From Planctomycetota bacterium (GTDB lineage: Bacteria; Planctomycetota; B15-G4): a DNA stretch of 49,415 nucleotides. Under the pieces are notes generated by a model, which searched no databases, was not told where the DNA came from, and saw only the letters and a list, made by a program, of their open reading frames with translations. Positions 8,859 through 17,765 of this stretch are shown in pieces; position 1 is the stretch's first letter; every line of letters begins with the position of its first letter. The DNA lies in NCBI GenBank assembly GCA_029259695.1, contig JAJDEQ010000176.1, forward strand, positions 1-49,415. Direction: 5' to 3'. Made by a program: the position numbers and the translations under genes.

Positions 8859-10418
8859 TCAGGGCGTGACGCCCACGACGCCGCTGGAGGCGGTGAACGA
8901 CGGCGTGAGCCAGAGCTGGAAGACGAGCTCGGTTCCGCCCGGAACCCCGAGCGGGAATGTGTCGGACAGGTCGAGCGCGGCGCCCTGCGCGGGCAGGGGC
9001 AGCGGTCCGGCCACCAGGTCGGGTGACGGCACCAGCGTGCCGCCCTTGAACGGCGCGCTCGCCTGCGACGCCCCGATGATCAGGTAGCCCGTGATCCCGG
9101 TCATCCCCGCGTAGTTCCCGAACAGCTCGAGCGTGATCGGCTCGCCGCCGACGAGCGTCCCCGAGGCGATCACGATCGGTTGTCCGAGGATGAACGGGAA
9201 CTGGTTCGTCGTGCGTCCCTGACCGACGTCGGTCCACGGCTCGTCCGGCTCGTACGTGCGGTTGCGCAGCCAGATGTAGTCCCAACTGGAGAGTCCATCG
9301 GACGAGCCGGAGTGACCGATGTCGACGCGCCCGTCGCCGTCGAAGTCGGCGGGCAGGATGTCCCGGCTCTCCCCGACGGCGGTGGCCGCGAGCGTGGCCT
9401 CGAAGGCGACGCCGCCGAGACCGCGCAGCGTGACGAGCTCGTACGACTCGACGAGCCCGGCCGACTGGCGCTCGTACGACAGGTCGACGAACCCGTCGTC
9501 GTCGAGGTCGGCGATCACGATGTCGCTCCCCGGGAAGTCCGAGGTCAGCACGACACCCGGCGAGAAGCTGCCGCCGCCGGCTCCGGGGAAGGTCGCGATG
9601 CCGATCCCGGCGATGGCGGAGATCACGAGGTCGTCGATGCCGTCGCCGGTGATGTCGTGGAGGCGCAGGTTGTTCGAGCCGTTGAAGCCGCCGGCGCCGA
9701 GACCGATCGTCTGGATCGGCGTGAAGGACGCGCCGCTCTCCGAGCGAAACAGCTGGATCGAGACGCTCCCGCCCGGGGGGGGCGCGCCGAGCGTGAGCGC
9801 GATGTCGGGGAAGGCGTCGCCGTTGAAGTCGCCGATGTCGAGCGCGTTGGGCGCCAGGTTGCCCTGTGGACCCTGGATCAGGACGGTGCCGGCGACGGTC
9901 CCGTCGCCCGCGCCGACGCCGAGCCGGACGTCCATGGGTGCGCTGGCAAGGCCCTTGGCGACGATCACGTCGAGCACACCGTCATCCGTCATGTCCGCCA
10001 CGAGCAGGTCGATCACGGTGCCGGAGGACGGGCCGATCGGCAGGCTGACCTCGGCCCCGAACGTGCCGTCGCCGGCGCCCAGTGCCAGGAAGACGTCCCC
10101 GTTGAACGCACGCACGAGGTCGAGGTCGTCGTCACCGTTCAGGTCGGCCAGGCGCAGGCGCGTGCTGCGACCGTTGATCGTCGTCATCATCGTGGTGAAG
10201 ACACCGTCGCCGTCGTTGAGCAGCACGAGCAGCGGGTCGACGCCGGTCACGACGTCGACATCGCCGTCGCCGTCCACGTCGCCGGTGGTCGCGCTCGGAG
10301 GAGTCACGACCGGCAGCACCAGGGGGATCGGCGTCTCGGCGCGCGGTTCGAAGACGATCTGGCTGTGCGCCGAGATCGAGAGCGCCGCGAGGGCGACGCA
10401 CGTGGCGAGGGTGTGCAT
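8859..10418 (-). CDS. Secreted FG-GAP/VCBS repeat protein with shared C-terminal domain
   Basis: A 519-residue exported protein. ATG 10418 is chosen because it begins a clean signal peptide ending near SISAHSQ; the open frame upstream is not protein-like. At least seven FG-GAP calcium-loop repeats follow, for example DVDGDGDVDVV, DLNGDDDLDLV, DFNGDAFPDIA, DLDDDGFVDLS and DFDGDGRVDIG. They imply an integrin-like seven-bladed propeller that binds Ca2+. The last ~110 residues, beginning near WTDVGQG, form a domain shared with the products of 30348-32960 and 34452-36002: GTLVGGEP, SAPFKGGTLVP, and a Thr-Pro terminus. That suggests a common surface-anchoring or export function (inference). The ligand is unknown. 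Confidence 0.85.
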   Translation of the reverse strand: MHTLATCVALAALSISAHSQIVFEPRAETPIPLVLPVVTPPSATTGDVDGDGDVDVVTGVDPLLVLLNDGDGVFTTMMTTINGRSTRLRLADLNGDDDLDLVRAFNGDVFLALGAGDGTFGAEVSLPIGPSSGTVIDLLVADMTDDGVLDVIVAKGLASAPMDVRLGVGAGDGTVAGTVLIQGPQGNLAPNALDIGDFNGDAFPDIALTLGAPPPGGSVSIQLFRSESGASFTPIQTIGLGAGGFNGSNNLRLHDITGDGIDDLVISAIAGIGIATFPGAGGGSFSPGVVLTSDFPGSDIVIADLDDDGFVDLSYERQSAGLVESYELVTLRGLGGVAFEATLAATAVGESRDILPADFDGDGRVDIGHSGSSDGLSSWDYIWLRNRTYEPDEPWTDVGQGRTTNQFPFILGQPIVIASGTLVGGEPITLELFGNYAGMTGITGYLIIGASQASAPFKGGTLVPSPDLVAGPLPLPAQGAALDLSDTFPLGVPGGTELVFQLWLTPSFTASSGVVGVTP

Positions 10419-10529
10419 GGAGTTCGTGCCTTCTCGGGGTGTTGGCCGCGTGTCGGGCGCGCCGCGGGGGGGGCGCGGCGCCACGCGGGACCGGCGATGC
10501 CTGTCGGAGGCGCCTGGTCGAAGCGCGCG

Positions 10530-10535
10530 ATGATA
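10530..10535 (-). promoter_or_regulatory. Possible -10 box upstream of the FG-GAP gene
   Basis: On the minus strand this reads TATCAT, the same hexamer as at 8183. It would give a ~105 nt 5' leader before ATG 10418. No convincing -35 was found. Confidence 0.3.
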
Positions 10536-10661
10536 GCACCGCTTTCGGCACCCGGCGCCGGTGGTGGCAGGCGTCCGGCGCGTCGGCGGCGGGTCCGCTG
10601 CTCGACTCGCCACTGCAGGCCGACTGCGTGCCGGGCACGTACGAGGAGTGACGCCCGGAGA

Positions 10662-11993
10662 TCAGTCCGGCGCGGGATCCGGCACCGCCGGGGGGACGTC
10701 GTCCTCGGTCACCTCGTCCGACTCACCGGTGCTGGGCGGAGTCGTCGCCAGGCACGCGTAGAGGAAGGGCAGCGCGACCAGGGCCGAGATCGCCATGACG
10801 CCGAAGAGCGTGGGGTAGCCGCTCTCGCTGAGGGCGTCGACCACGCCGGCGCCGCCGACCCGGGCGAAGTTCGTGGCCGCCATGAACAGGGTGAACTGGG
10901 TGCCGGCCACCACGGCGCTGCACAGCTTCATGAACAGCGAGAAGCCGGCGACGGTCTGGGCCGACGTGACGAACGCCATCGCCGGGAGATAGAACATCAC
11001 GAAGTCGCTGCTCGTGCGCAGGTCGTCCGAGAGGCTCATGGTCGCGCACAGGGCGACCACGAGCAGCACGGCCACGGTGACCATGCGGCCCACGCCCAGG
11101 CGGTCCACCAGGAAGCCGCCAACGAGCGCGCCGGCGATGCCCGCGAGCGCGCTGATGCCGCCGTCGATCTGGCTGTAGCGCTCCTGGCTCCAGCCCACCT
11201 CCTGCGTGCAGAAGATCGGGTTGATGGTCACCAGGACGCCGATCATCAGGAAGCTCGCGGCGCCGTAGAGCAGGCCGAACACCGGCGCCTTGGCGAGGAA
11301 CGCGCGCGCCAGGCTCTTGATCAGCTCGCCCATGCGCACCGACGGCGCCGTCGCTTCGTCGCCCTGCGATCCACCCCGGCTCCAGGGCAGGAAGCGATCA
11401 CCGGCTCGTTCCCGCAGGAGCAGGGGGAACAGGGCGATGGCCAGCAGCACGCCGGCCTGGAGCACGAACGCGGCCTGGATCCCGAAGCGCGACAGCACCG
11501 TGCCCATGCCGGCGCCGCCGATGGCGATGCCGAGGTAGCTGCTGCCCCACATGAGGCCGTTGACCCGGCCGCGCTCGTGGGGCTTCAGCACGTCGATGGC
11601 GAGGGCGTCCGAGGCCACGTCCTGCAGGGACACGAAGCAGTTGTGCACGAAGACCATCCACGCCAGCAGCCGCACGTCGTCGGCGATGTCGCCCTGCAGG
11701 ATCATCGCGAGCAGCGTCACGCCCGCGCAGAGCTGGGCCAGCAGCACCCACGGCCGGCGCCGCCCCATGGGCCGGAAGGTGAAGCGGTCGATGACCACGC
11801 CCCAGATGAACTTGAACGACCAGGGGAGCGTGGCCAGGCTGATGATCCCGGCCGTGTCGTCGAGGCTCAGCCCGCGCTCGCCCAGGTACGCCAGCAGCGT
11901 CACCGTCACGAAGCCCCAGGGCATTCCCTGTGCGCAGTAGAGGGCGCACAGCGTGATGGTGCGGGCGGCGAAGCTACCGGTCAGGGTCGGCAT
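10662..11993 (-). CDS. MFS transporter, PAT/AmpG-like
   Basis: A 443-residue integral membrane protein with about 12 hydrophobic segments. The N-terminal SLYCAQGMPWGFV-type segment (here LCALYCAQGMPWGF) and the loop FKFIWGVVIDRF-x-FRPMGRRRPW match the peptide/acetyl-CoA transporter branch of the major facilitator superfamily. That branch includes AmpG (muropeptide uptake) and acetyl-CoA carriers. The substrate cannot be read from sequence. The acidic C-terminal tail ends in PDPAPD. A truncated paralogue lies at 6264-6668. A TAACGT box 9 bp upstream of the ATG, with no Shine-Dalgarno, suggests a leaderless transcript. The serine hydrolase gene upstream is on the same strand, 70 bp away. Confidence 0.85.
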   Translation of the reverse strand: MPTLTGSFAARTITLCALYCAQGMPWGFVTVTLLAYLGERGLSLDDTAGIISLATLPWSFKFIWGVVIDRFTFRPMGRRRPWVLLAQLCAGVTLLAMILQGDIADDVRLLAWMVFVHNCFVSLQDVASDALAIDVLKPHERGRVNGLMWGSSYLGIAIGGAGMGTVLSRFGIQAAFVLQAGVLLAIALFPLLLRERAGDRFLPWSRGGSQGDEATAPSVRMGELIKSLARAFLAKAPVFGLLYGAASFLMIGVLVTINPIFCTQEVGWSQERYSQIDGGISALAGIAGALVGGFLVDRLGVGRMVTVAVLLVVALCATMSLSDDLRTSSDFVMFYLPAMAFVTSAQTVAGFSLFMKLCSAVVAGTQFTLFMAATNFARVGGAGVVDALSESGYPTLFGVMAISALVALPFLYACLATTPPSTGESDEVTEDDVPPAVPDPAPD

Positions 11994-12002
11994 GGCGCTC
12001 GC

Positions 12003-12008
12003 ACGTTA
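12003..12008 (-). promoter_or_regulatory. Putative leaderless -10 box of the MFS gene
   Basis: Minus-strand TAACGT, 9 bp before ATG 11993, with no Shine-Dalgarno in between. Confidence 0.4.
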
Positions 12009-12063
12009 CCCAGCGCGAGCGCCTCGATCCACGAGCCGCTGACGCAACGCGGCCTTCGCGTCC

Positions 12064-14133
12064 TCAGTCGCCCAGGCGGGCGAAGCGCACGTCGCGGGTC
12101 CGCCCGTTGGACAGGTAGAAGGCGACCACCTGTCCGTTGCGGTCGCGTTCGAAGGTCAGCGCGAAGCCGGTCGCCGAGTGGAAGGTGTCGTCGGCGCCGC
12201 CGGCCGTCAGGGCCATGTCGTCGAGCCGGCGCTGCTGCAGCACGAGCGCGTCCTGGGCGGGGGGCGCGTCCTCGTCCGCCTCGTCGTTCTCCTCGAGGGG
12301 TAGCTCGCTCCGCAGGGTGACGGTGTAGAAGGTCTCCAGCTCCTCGCTGAAGAAGCGGCCGGTGTAGTCGCGCAGGTCGGCGGGTTCGTCCGTCTCCTCC
12401 AGGCGCGTCCCGGGGTGATCACCGCCCTGGTGCAGCGTCAGCGTGCCCACCGTGCCCCCCTCGCCGCGGTGGAAGGTCAGCGCGGCCTCCACGCCGACCA
12501 GCTCGAAGGTCAGCTCCGAGGTGGGCACGATCTCGATGCGCGGCTGGCCGGTGCCCTGGGTGTAGAGCGATCCGTCCTCGCGCGTGAACGTGAGCACGAA
12601 GCCCGGCATCTTGTCCAGCGCGTAGCGGCCTGCCAGGTCGTCGAAGGACTCGACCGCGTAACTCGCGGGATCGAAGTCCGGGTCGACAGCGGCGACGGCC
12701 TCGCGACTCTCATCGTCCGTGTCCTCCGCCTCGGGCTGCATGTGCTCGCCGAAGAAGGCGTCCACCAGCCGAGCGGGGATGCCGCCGTCGAAGAGCGCGT
12801 GGTTGCTCTGGACCGTGAGGCCGGCGTCGATCCCGGGGAACAGGATGAAGTGGCTGCGGAAGGCCATGTCGGCGCCGCCGTGGTGGACGCGCCGCAGCCC
12901 GCGGTGCTCGTCCACGAACAGGCCCAGGCCGTAGCCGCTGGACTCACCGTCGGTGAGTACGAAGGCCGTGGTCATCTGCTCCACGCTCCCGGGGCTGAGC
13001 AGGGTGGGGTGGCCGAGCTCCTGGGCCCAGCGCTGCAGGTCGGTGACCGTGGTGTAGATGCCGCCGGCGCCCATGGCCCCGGCCAGGTCGTTGATCTCGA
13101 GCCAGGTGCCGCCGGCGCCCGGCATGTAGCCGACCGCGCGTCCGGGGAGCATGTGCAGCGGGCTCGCACGCACCACGGAGCGGGTCATGCCGAGCGGTTC
13201 GAAGACCTCGTCGCGCATGAACTCAGGGAAGTCCCGGCCCGAGAGCCGCTCCACGATCACGGCGGCCAGGCCGAACGCGGTGTTGTTGTAGTTCCACTCG
13301 GAGCCCGGCGCGTTCTGCAGCGCGGGCTGGCGGCGCACGATCTCGATCAGCTCGCGTCGGTCGATGGAGTCGCCGCGGTCCATGCGCCTGCCGGTCATGG
13401 AGAGCAGGTTGAGGAACTCGCGGTAGCCGGTCGTGTGCGTGAGCAGGTGGCGCACGGTGACGGTCTCGCCCAGGTCCGGCAACTCGGAGATGTGGGTCCG
13501 CACGTCGTCGTCGAGCGAGAGCTCCCCGCGCTCCACCAGCAGCATGACCGCGAAGGCCGTGAACTGCTTGGAGCTGGAGCCGATGTTGGTGGGCGTGTCG
13601 ACGCCGTAGGGGATCCCGTAGGTCAGGTTGGCCATGCCATAGGCCCGCGCGAAGACGGTCTCGCCGTCCTTCCAGACCGAGACCACGGCGCCCGGCGTGT
13701 GCTCGTTGTCGTAGGTCGACAGCAGCTGGTCGGCCCGGCCGGCGGGATCGGCGGCGATCGGCTCGTTGCGATCGAGCGTGATGACGTAGTCGCCGGACTC
13801 GTCCTCGAACGGCGTGACCTCGACCACGTAGTCGCCGGCGGCCTCCGTCTCGAAGCGGAAGGGCTCCGCGCCGCGGGGCGGTCCGTCGAAGCCGGCCACG
13901 ACCTCCTCGTCGGGGCCGAGGATCCGCAACGCGACGTCCACCGAGACCTGGTCCACGCTGCCGCGCACGTGGTGTTCGGCGCCCACGCTGAGCGTGTAGC
14001 GGTGGCCCGCGTCGTGCGGCTCCAACGAGCCGGCGTGCGAGTCGCCGGTGGCGAGCGGGACGTCCTGGGCCGGCAGCGCGGCGCAGGGTGCGAGCGTGAG
14101 CAGCGTCAGCAGGGCGAGGGCGGTCGGGCGCAT
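12064..14133 (-). CDS. Secreted serine hydrolase (beta-lactamase class C-like) with N-terminal PPC-like domain
   Basis: A 689-residue exported protein. A signal peptide (to about residue 22) is followed by a beta-rich pre-peptidase-like domain (~25-122) typical of secreted peptidases. A serine hydrolase domain of the class C beta-lactamase/esterase fold follows, with the catalytic S-x-x-K motif SSSK (186-189), a Tyr-x-Asn-type motif in WNYNNTAFG, and HHGGAD near the third motif position. HLLTHTTG is also characteristic. The C-terminal ~200 residues are beta-rich with an acidic EENDEADEDAP insert. Family members are DD-peptidases, esterases or peptide amidases; the substrate is unknown. ATG 14133 has GGAGA upstream. 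Confidence 0.87.
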   Translation of the reverse strand: MRPTALALLTLLTLAPCAALPAQDVPLATGDSHAGSLEPHDAGHRYTLSVGAEHHVRGSVDQVSVDVALRILGPDEEVVAGFDGPPRGAEPFRFETEAAGDYVVEVTPFEDESGDYVITLDRNEPIAADPAGRADQLLSTYDNEHTPGAVVSVWKDGETVFARAYGMANLTYGIPYGVDTPTNIGSSSKQFTAFAVMLLVERGELSLDDDVRTHISELPDLGETVTVRHLLTHTTGYREFLNLLSMTGRRMDRGDSIDRRELIEIVRRQPALQNAPGSEWNYNNTAFGLAAVIVERLSGRDFPEFMRDEVFEPLGMTRSVVRASPLHMLPGRAVGYMPGAGGTWLEINDLAGAMGAGGIYTTVTDLQRWAQELGHPTLLSPGSVEQMTTAFVLTDGESSGYGLGLFVDEHRGLRRVHHGGADMAFRSHFILFPGIDAGLTVQSNHALFDGGIPARLVDAFFGEHMQPEAEDTDDESREAVAAVDPDFDPASYAVESFDDLAGRYALDKMPGFVLTFTREDGSLYTQGTGQPRIEIVPTSELTFELVGVEAALTFHRGEGGTVGTLTLHQGGDHPGTRLEETDEPADLRDYTGRFFSEELETFYTVTLRSELPLEENDEADEDAPPAQDALVLQQRRLDDMALTAGGADDTFHSATGFALTFERDRNGQVVAFYLSNGRTRDVRFARLGD

Positions 14134-14320
14134 GTCGGGATCTCCAGGCTGTCGGCGGGGACCACCGACGCGCGCCGACCCTAGGGGGAGTGGCTCGATC
14201 CGACAACGCCCCTCGGCGAGACGTCAGGACCTCGCCACGTCCGGAGCCAGCATCCTCCTCCTCACGGGCAGCCCCCGCTACCAACGCATCGAGTGGCCCG
14301 TGGGTGAGCGTCGCCGACCC

Positions 14321-15208
14321 TCAGCGCGAGCCGACGATGACGGTGTCGACGCCCCGGCCGCCGGACGTGTCCTCTTGATAGAAGACGGTGAGCAGGAGGT
14401 TCGCGCCCGGCGTGTCCTGGTTGCCCTGCCAGCGGGCCGAGGCGTCGGGCTCGATCCCCGCGAGGGTGCTGCCGACGCCGGTCGCCTTCATGCGCAGGCC
14501 GACATTGCCCCCCACGGCGGTCCCTCCCGCGAACACGCGGCCGAGCGTGGGCGGCTCGGCGAGATCCCGGAAGGCCAGCGCCAGGTCGATCGTGATGGTC
14601 TCACCGAAGATCTCGCTCTCGATGAGGGATGAGGCGGTCAGGCCGAAGGTCCGCACGAAGAGCGGCCGGACCGGCTCCACGACGTAGGAGATCGAGACGT
14701 TGGCCTGGTCCTCGACGACCTGCGCGGCCTTTCGCAGCGCACTCTCGAGTTTCGACGCCGACTTCTCGGTGCGCTTGCGCAGGTCGGCGCGGGCCTTGCC
14801 GAGGATTCCGCGATCCTTCTCCTCGAACAGCCTCGGGATGATGGGGTGCTCCGGGAAGCCGTCACTCTCGTCCTGATCGGCCATGAACTCCTCGAGGATC
14901 TGCTGGCTGCCGATGGCGAGGTCGTCCTGGGCTGCGTCGTAGGCCAGCCGGATCGCGGTCTGCACGGCCGCCAGGTCGTCGAACAGGTCGAAGAGCTCCT
15001 CAGACGAGAACCCCTCGGACTTGACCTGCTGGGTGAAGGCCTTGATGGCGGCGGTCCCGTTGCTCGTGGCGACCTTGACGGCGTCGCGGAACTCCTCGGA
15101 GACCTCCTTGGTCGCGTCCTTGAGTTCGTCGCGGGCGTCTTTCAGCGAGAGCTGGGCGCCGACTGTCGGCGCGAGCAGGAACACGACGACGGCGAAGCGG
15201 GCGAGCAT
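14321..15208 (-). CDS. Secreted protein of unknown function
   Basis: A 295-residue protein beginning with a signal peptide (MLARFAVVVFLLAPTVGAQ). Residues ~22-170 are charged and probably helical (KDARDELKDATKEVSEEF and similar), possibly coiled coil. The C-terminal half is more beta-like and ends GVDTVIVGSR. I recognise no family. ATG 15208 is preferred over in-frame upstream starts because GGAGGAAG lies just upstream and the signal peptide begins here. It is divergent from the APC transporter gene; the 221 bp between them hold both promoters. Confidence 0.7.
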   Translation of the reverse strand: MLARFAVVVFLLAPTVGAQLSLKDARDELKDATKEVSEEFRDAVKVATSNGTAAIKAFTQQVKSEGFSSEELFDLFDDLAAVQTAIRLAYDAAQDDLAIGSQQILEEFMADQDESDGFPEHPIIPRLFEEKDRGILGKARADLRKRTEKSASKLESALRKAAQVVEDQANVSISYVVEPVRPLFVRTFGLTASSLIESEIFGETITIDLALAFRDLAEPPTLGRVFAGGTAVGGNVGLRMKATGVGSTLAGIEPDASARWQGNQDTPGANLLLTVFYQEDTSGGRGVDTVIVGSR

Positions 15209-15415
15209 GGTCTTCCTCCGGAGCACGGTCATTCGCGGAGGCGGCGCCTTCGCGGCGGCCTCCGGGAGGAGCAGCGGGATCGGGGCGCGGATCCCATCAG
15301 CCGACGGGGCCGTCCGTCCGCCGTCGTCGCCACGGGGCCGCCGGCACGCTCGGGTCACCCCGGGCAGGGCTCGAGAGAACGAGACGCGGACCAAGCGCGG
15401 CCAGCCCATCTCGCG

Positions 15416-15421
15416 TAGGCT
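15416..15421 (+). promoter_or_regulatory. Putative leaderless -10 box of the APC transporter gene
   Basis: TAGGCT, 8 bp before ATG 15430, with no Shine-Dalgarno in between. The same hexamer precedes the ZIP transporter gene on the minus strand at 37188-37193. Confidence 0.45.
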
Positions 15422-15429
15422 GCGCCGCC

Positions 15430-16842
15430 ATGACGAGCGGTGCACCGACCGACGCGACACCGCCGAGCGATCGCCGGCTGGTCCGCGCGCTCACCGTGAT
15501 TCCGGCCACGGCCGTGATCCTGGCCAACATCATCGGCACCGGCGTGTTCGTGAAGGCGCGCGTGATGACGGTCAACGTCGGCACGCCGGGCATGGTGCTC
15601 GTCGTGTGGCTGTGCGCCGGCCTGCTCACGCTGACGGGCGCGCTCGTCCACGCCGAGCTGAGCACGATGATGCCGCGCTCGGGCGGGTCCTTCCACTTCA
15701 TCGGCGCGGCCTTCGGTCGGCGCTGGGCCTACCTGTACGGCTGGACGTACAGCGTGGCGCTGGGTGCCTCCGTCGCCGCGGTGGCGATCCTGTTTGTGAC
15801 CTTCCTGAACGACCTGACCGGCGCGGCGCTCCCCGACTGGGCTCTGACGCTCCTGCCGCTCGTGACCATCCTCGTCGCCACGGCCCTGAACCTGGCCACG
15901 ATCCGATCCACGGGCCGCGTCGCCACCGCGTTGACGGCCGTCAAGGTGGCGATCGTCCTCGGCATCGGCGTGGGCGCGTTCGTGCTCTTCGACGGCTCGT
16001 GGGCGCACTTCTCCCAGAGTGGTGCCGAAGGGGTCGGCGAGGGTGTGCCGCAGAGCGCTCGCCTGGGGGCCAACGGCTTCGGCGCCGCGATGCTGGGGGC
16101 GCTGTGGAGCTACAACGGCTGGGCCATCATCACGTCGCTCGGCGGCGAGGTGAAGGATCCGGCCCGCACGCTGCCGCGCACGATGATCGGCGGCACGTTG
16201 CTCGTCATCGCCCTCTACATGCTGATCAACGCGGCGTACTTCTACGTGCTCACGCCGCTGGAGATCGCGAACCTGCCCGAGAGCCGTTCGGTGGCGAACG
16301 CGACGGTCCTGCGCTTCGCCGGCAGCACGGCGGCCGCGGTCATGTCCGTCGGGCTCGTGATCTCGGCCTACGGGACGCTGCACACCACGCTGCTGGTCGG
16401 GTCGCGGGTGCCCTTCGCTCTCGCGCGCAAGGGGCTGATGCCCCCGGGCCTCGGCGTCATCTCGGCCCGCAGCGTGCCGGCCGTCGCGGTGCTGGCGATC
16501 GGGGCGTGGGGGCTGGTGCTCGCGCTCACCGGGACGTTCGACATCCTGACGGACATCTACGTCTTCATGCTCTGGATCTTCTACGGACTGACGGGTTCCG
16601 CCGTGTTCGTCCTGCGCCGACGGCTGCCCGACGCCGAGCGGCCCTATCGCACGTGGGGCTACCCGGTCGTGCCGGCGCTGTTCCTGCTGGTCACGTTCTT
16701 CCTCCTGGTCAACACGTTCCTCGCGACGCCCGCCCGGGCCCTGTGGGGTGTCCTGCTCGTGGTCGCCGGGCTCCCGGTGTACGCGTACTACGCGCGCCGC
16801 CTCGAGCCCGATGATCCTGCGGCGTGGTTGGGTGGGGAGTAG
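15430..16842 (+). CDS. APC-superfamily amino acid permease
   Basis: A 470-residue membrane protein with about 12 hydrophobic segments and a short hydrophilic N-terminus. The first transmembrane helix contains IIGTGVF (G-T-G-V-F at 36-40), the unwound substrate-binding segment of APC/LAT transporters, and helix 6 has the ALWSYNGW motif common in LAT-type permeases. LEIANLPESRSVAN before helix 8 is also typical. It probably moves an amino acid across the inner membrane; the substrate cannot be told. It precedes the mgtE pseudogene by about 26 bp. Confidence 0.88.
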   Translation: MTSGAPTDATPPSDRRLVRALTVIPATAVILANIIGTGVFVKARVMTVNVGTPGMVLVVWLCAGLLTLTGALVHAELSTMMPRSGGSFHFIGAAFGRRWAYLYGWTYSVALGASVAAVAILFVTFLNDLTGAALPDWALTLLPLVTILVATALNLATIRSTGRVATALTAVKVAIVLGIGVGAFVLFDGSWAHFSQSGAEGVGEGVPQSARLGANGFGAAMLGALWSYNGWAIITSLGGEVKDPARTLPRTMIGGTLLVIALYMLINAAYFYVLTPLEIANLPESRSVANATVLRFAGSTAAAVMSVGLVISAYGTLHTTLLVGSRVPFALARKGLMPPGLGVISARSVPAVAVLAIGAWGLVLALTGTFDILTDIYVFMLWIFYGLTGSAVFVLRRRLPDAERPYRTWGYPVVPALFLLVTFFLLVNTFLATPARALWGVLLVVAGLPVYAYYARRLEPDDPAAWLGGE

Positions 16843-16867
16843 GTTTCTGTTGACCCCCGACGCGGCC

Positions 16868-17589
16868 ATGGCGGTCCTGCAGGGCCTGCCCACCGGCGAC
16901 CTCGGCCGCATCCTGACCCGGCTCGATCCGAGCTTCGCCTCTCGCCTGGTGCTCGAGGGATCGCCGGAACAGAATCGTCCTGCTCCTCGAGCGCGGCGGG
17001 CGCGACGTGTGCGCGTCGGTGCTGCTCAACCTGCCGGAGCAGGGGCGCGAGCACTTCCTGGCATCGATCTCTCCCGCGATGCGCCAGGAAGTCCAGGAGG
17101 TGCTGGCGTTCCCCAACGACAGTGTCGGTCGCGCCATGAACACCGACCACACGGTCTTCACCCTGGATACGACCGTCAAGCGAGCCGTCAGCAAGCTCCG
17201 CTCCCACGAAGGTCGTCGGGCGCCCTCCAACATCTACGTGGTCGATGAGGCCAACGCGTTGAAGGGTGTCATCAGCATGCGCGACCTGGTGATCGCCACC
17301 GGGACGACCCTGCTGCACGACCTCATGAATTCCGAGGTCCTCACTGTCGGCCCCTTCGACGAGCGCAGCCACGGGCGGCAACGCCTGGCTGGGCGTGGTG
17401 ATCGGGCTGGCCATGGTCGTGAACCTGGCGGCCGCGGGCCTGGCCGGTGCCGGTATCCCCATCACCATGAAGCGAATGGGCCTCGATCCCGCCCAGAGCT
17501 CGAGCATCGTGCTCACCACCGTGACGGACGTGGTCGGGTTCTTCGCTTTCCTGGGCTTCGCGGTGGTCTTCCAGGACGTCCTTGTCTGA
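16868..17589 (+). pseudogene. mgtE: Degraded mgtE-type magnesium transporter
   Basis: Pieces of an MgtE gene lie in three different frames. The first (from about 16851) encodes an MgtE N-domain-like LQGLPTGDLGRILTRLD. A frameshift near 16970 leads to a second piece with LLNLPEQGREHFL, SVGRAMNTD (the typical A/S-G-R-x-M-N-T-D) and one CBS domain ending near GPFDE (~17360). The frame then changes again and jumps to TGGNA and the last membrane segments, including GIPITMKRMGLDP and TTVTDVVGFF. The second CBS half and several transmembrane helices are missing. Normal MgtE is about 450 residues; at most 240 codons remain. No intact product is possible. The true start is not identifiable. Confidence 0.88.
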
Positions 17590-17765
17590 CGTCTCCAGGC
17601 AACGCGGCCGACCCTCCGTCCCTTCGCCATCGCGTTCTCGCGCCAGCCCGAGATAGCCGGGGCTACATCCTCGGGAGCGCGTGGGCGACACGGGTCCGGG
17701 AGAAACCACGCAGCGAGGAATCCGCCTGTCGCTCGGTGTCGAAATCTTCACCGGAGACCATGTTG

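Noticed and set aside
9180..12320. 1046-codon open frame on the plus strand
   Set aside because: It runs antisense to the FG-GAP, MFS and serine hydrolase genes, and its translation is Arg/Asp/His-rich with no motif. Long antisense frames are expected at this GC content.
12415..14184. 589-codon frame antisense to the serine hydrolase
   Set aside because: No recognisable motif; the opposite strand has signal peptide, SxxK and other catalytic motifs.
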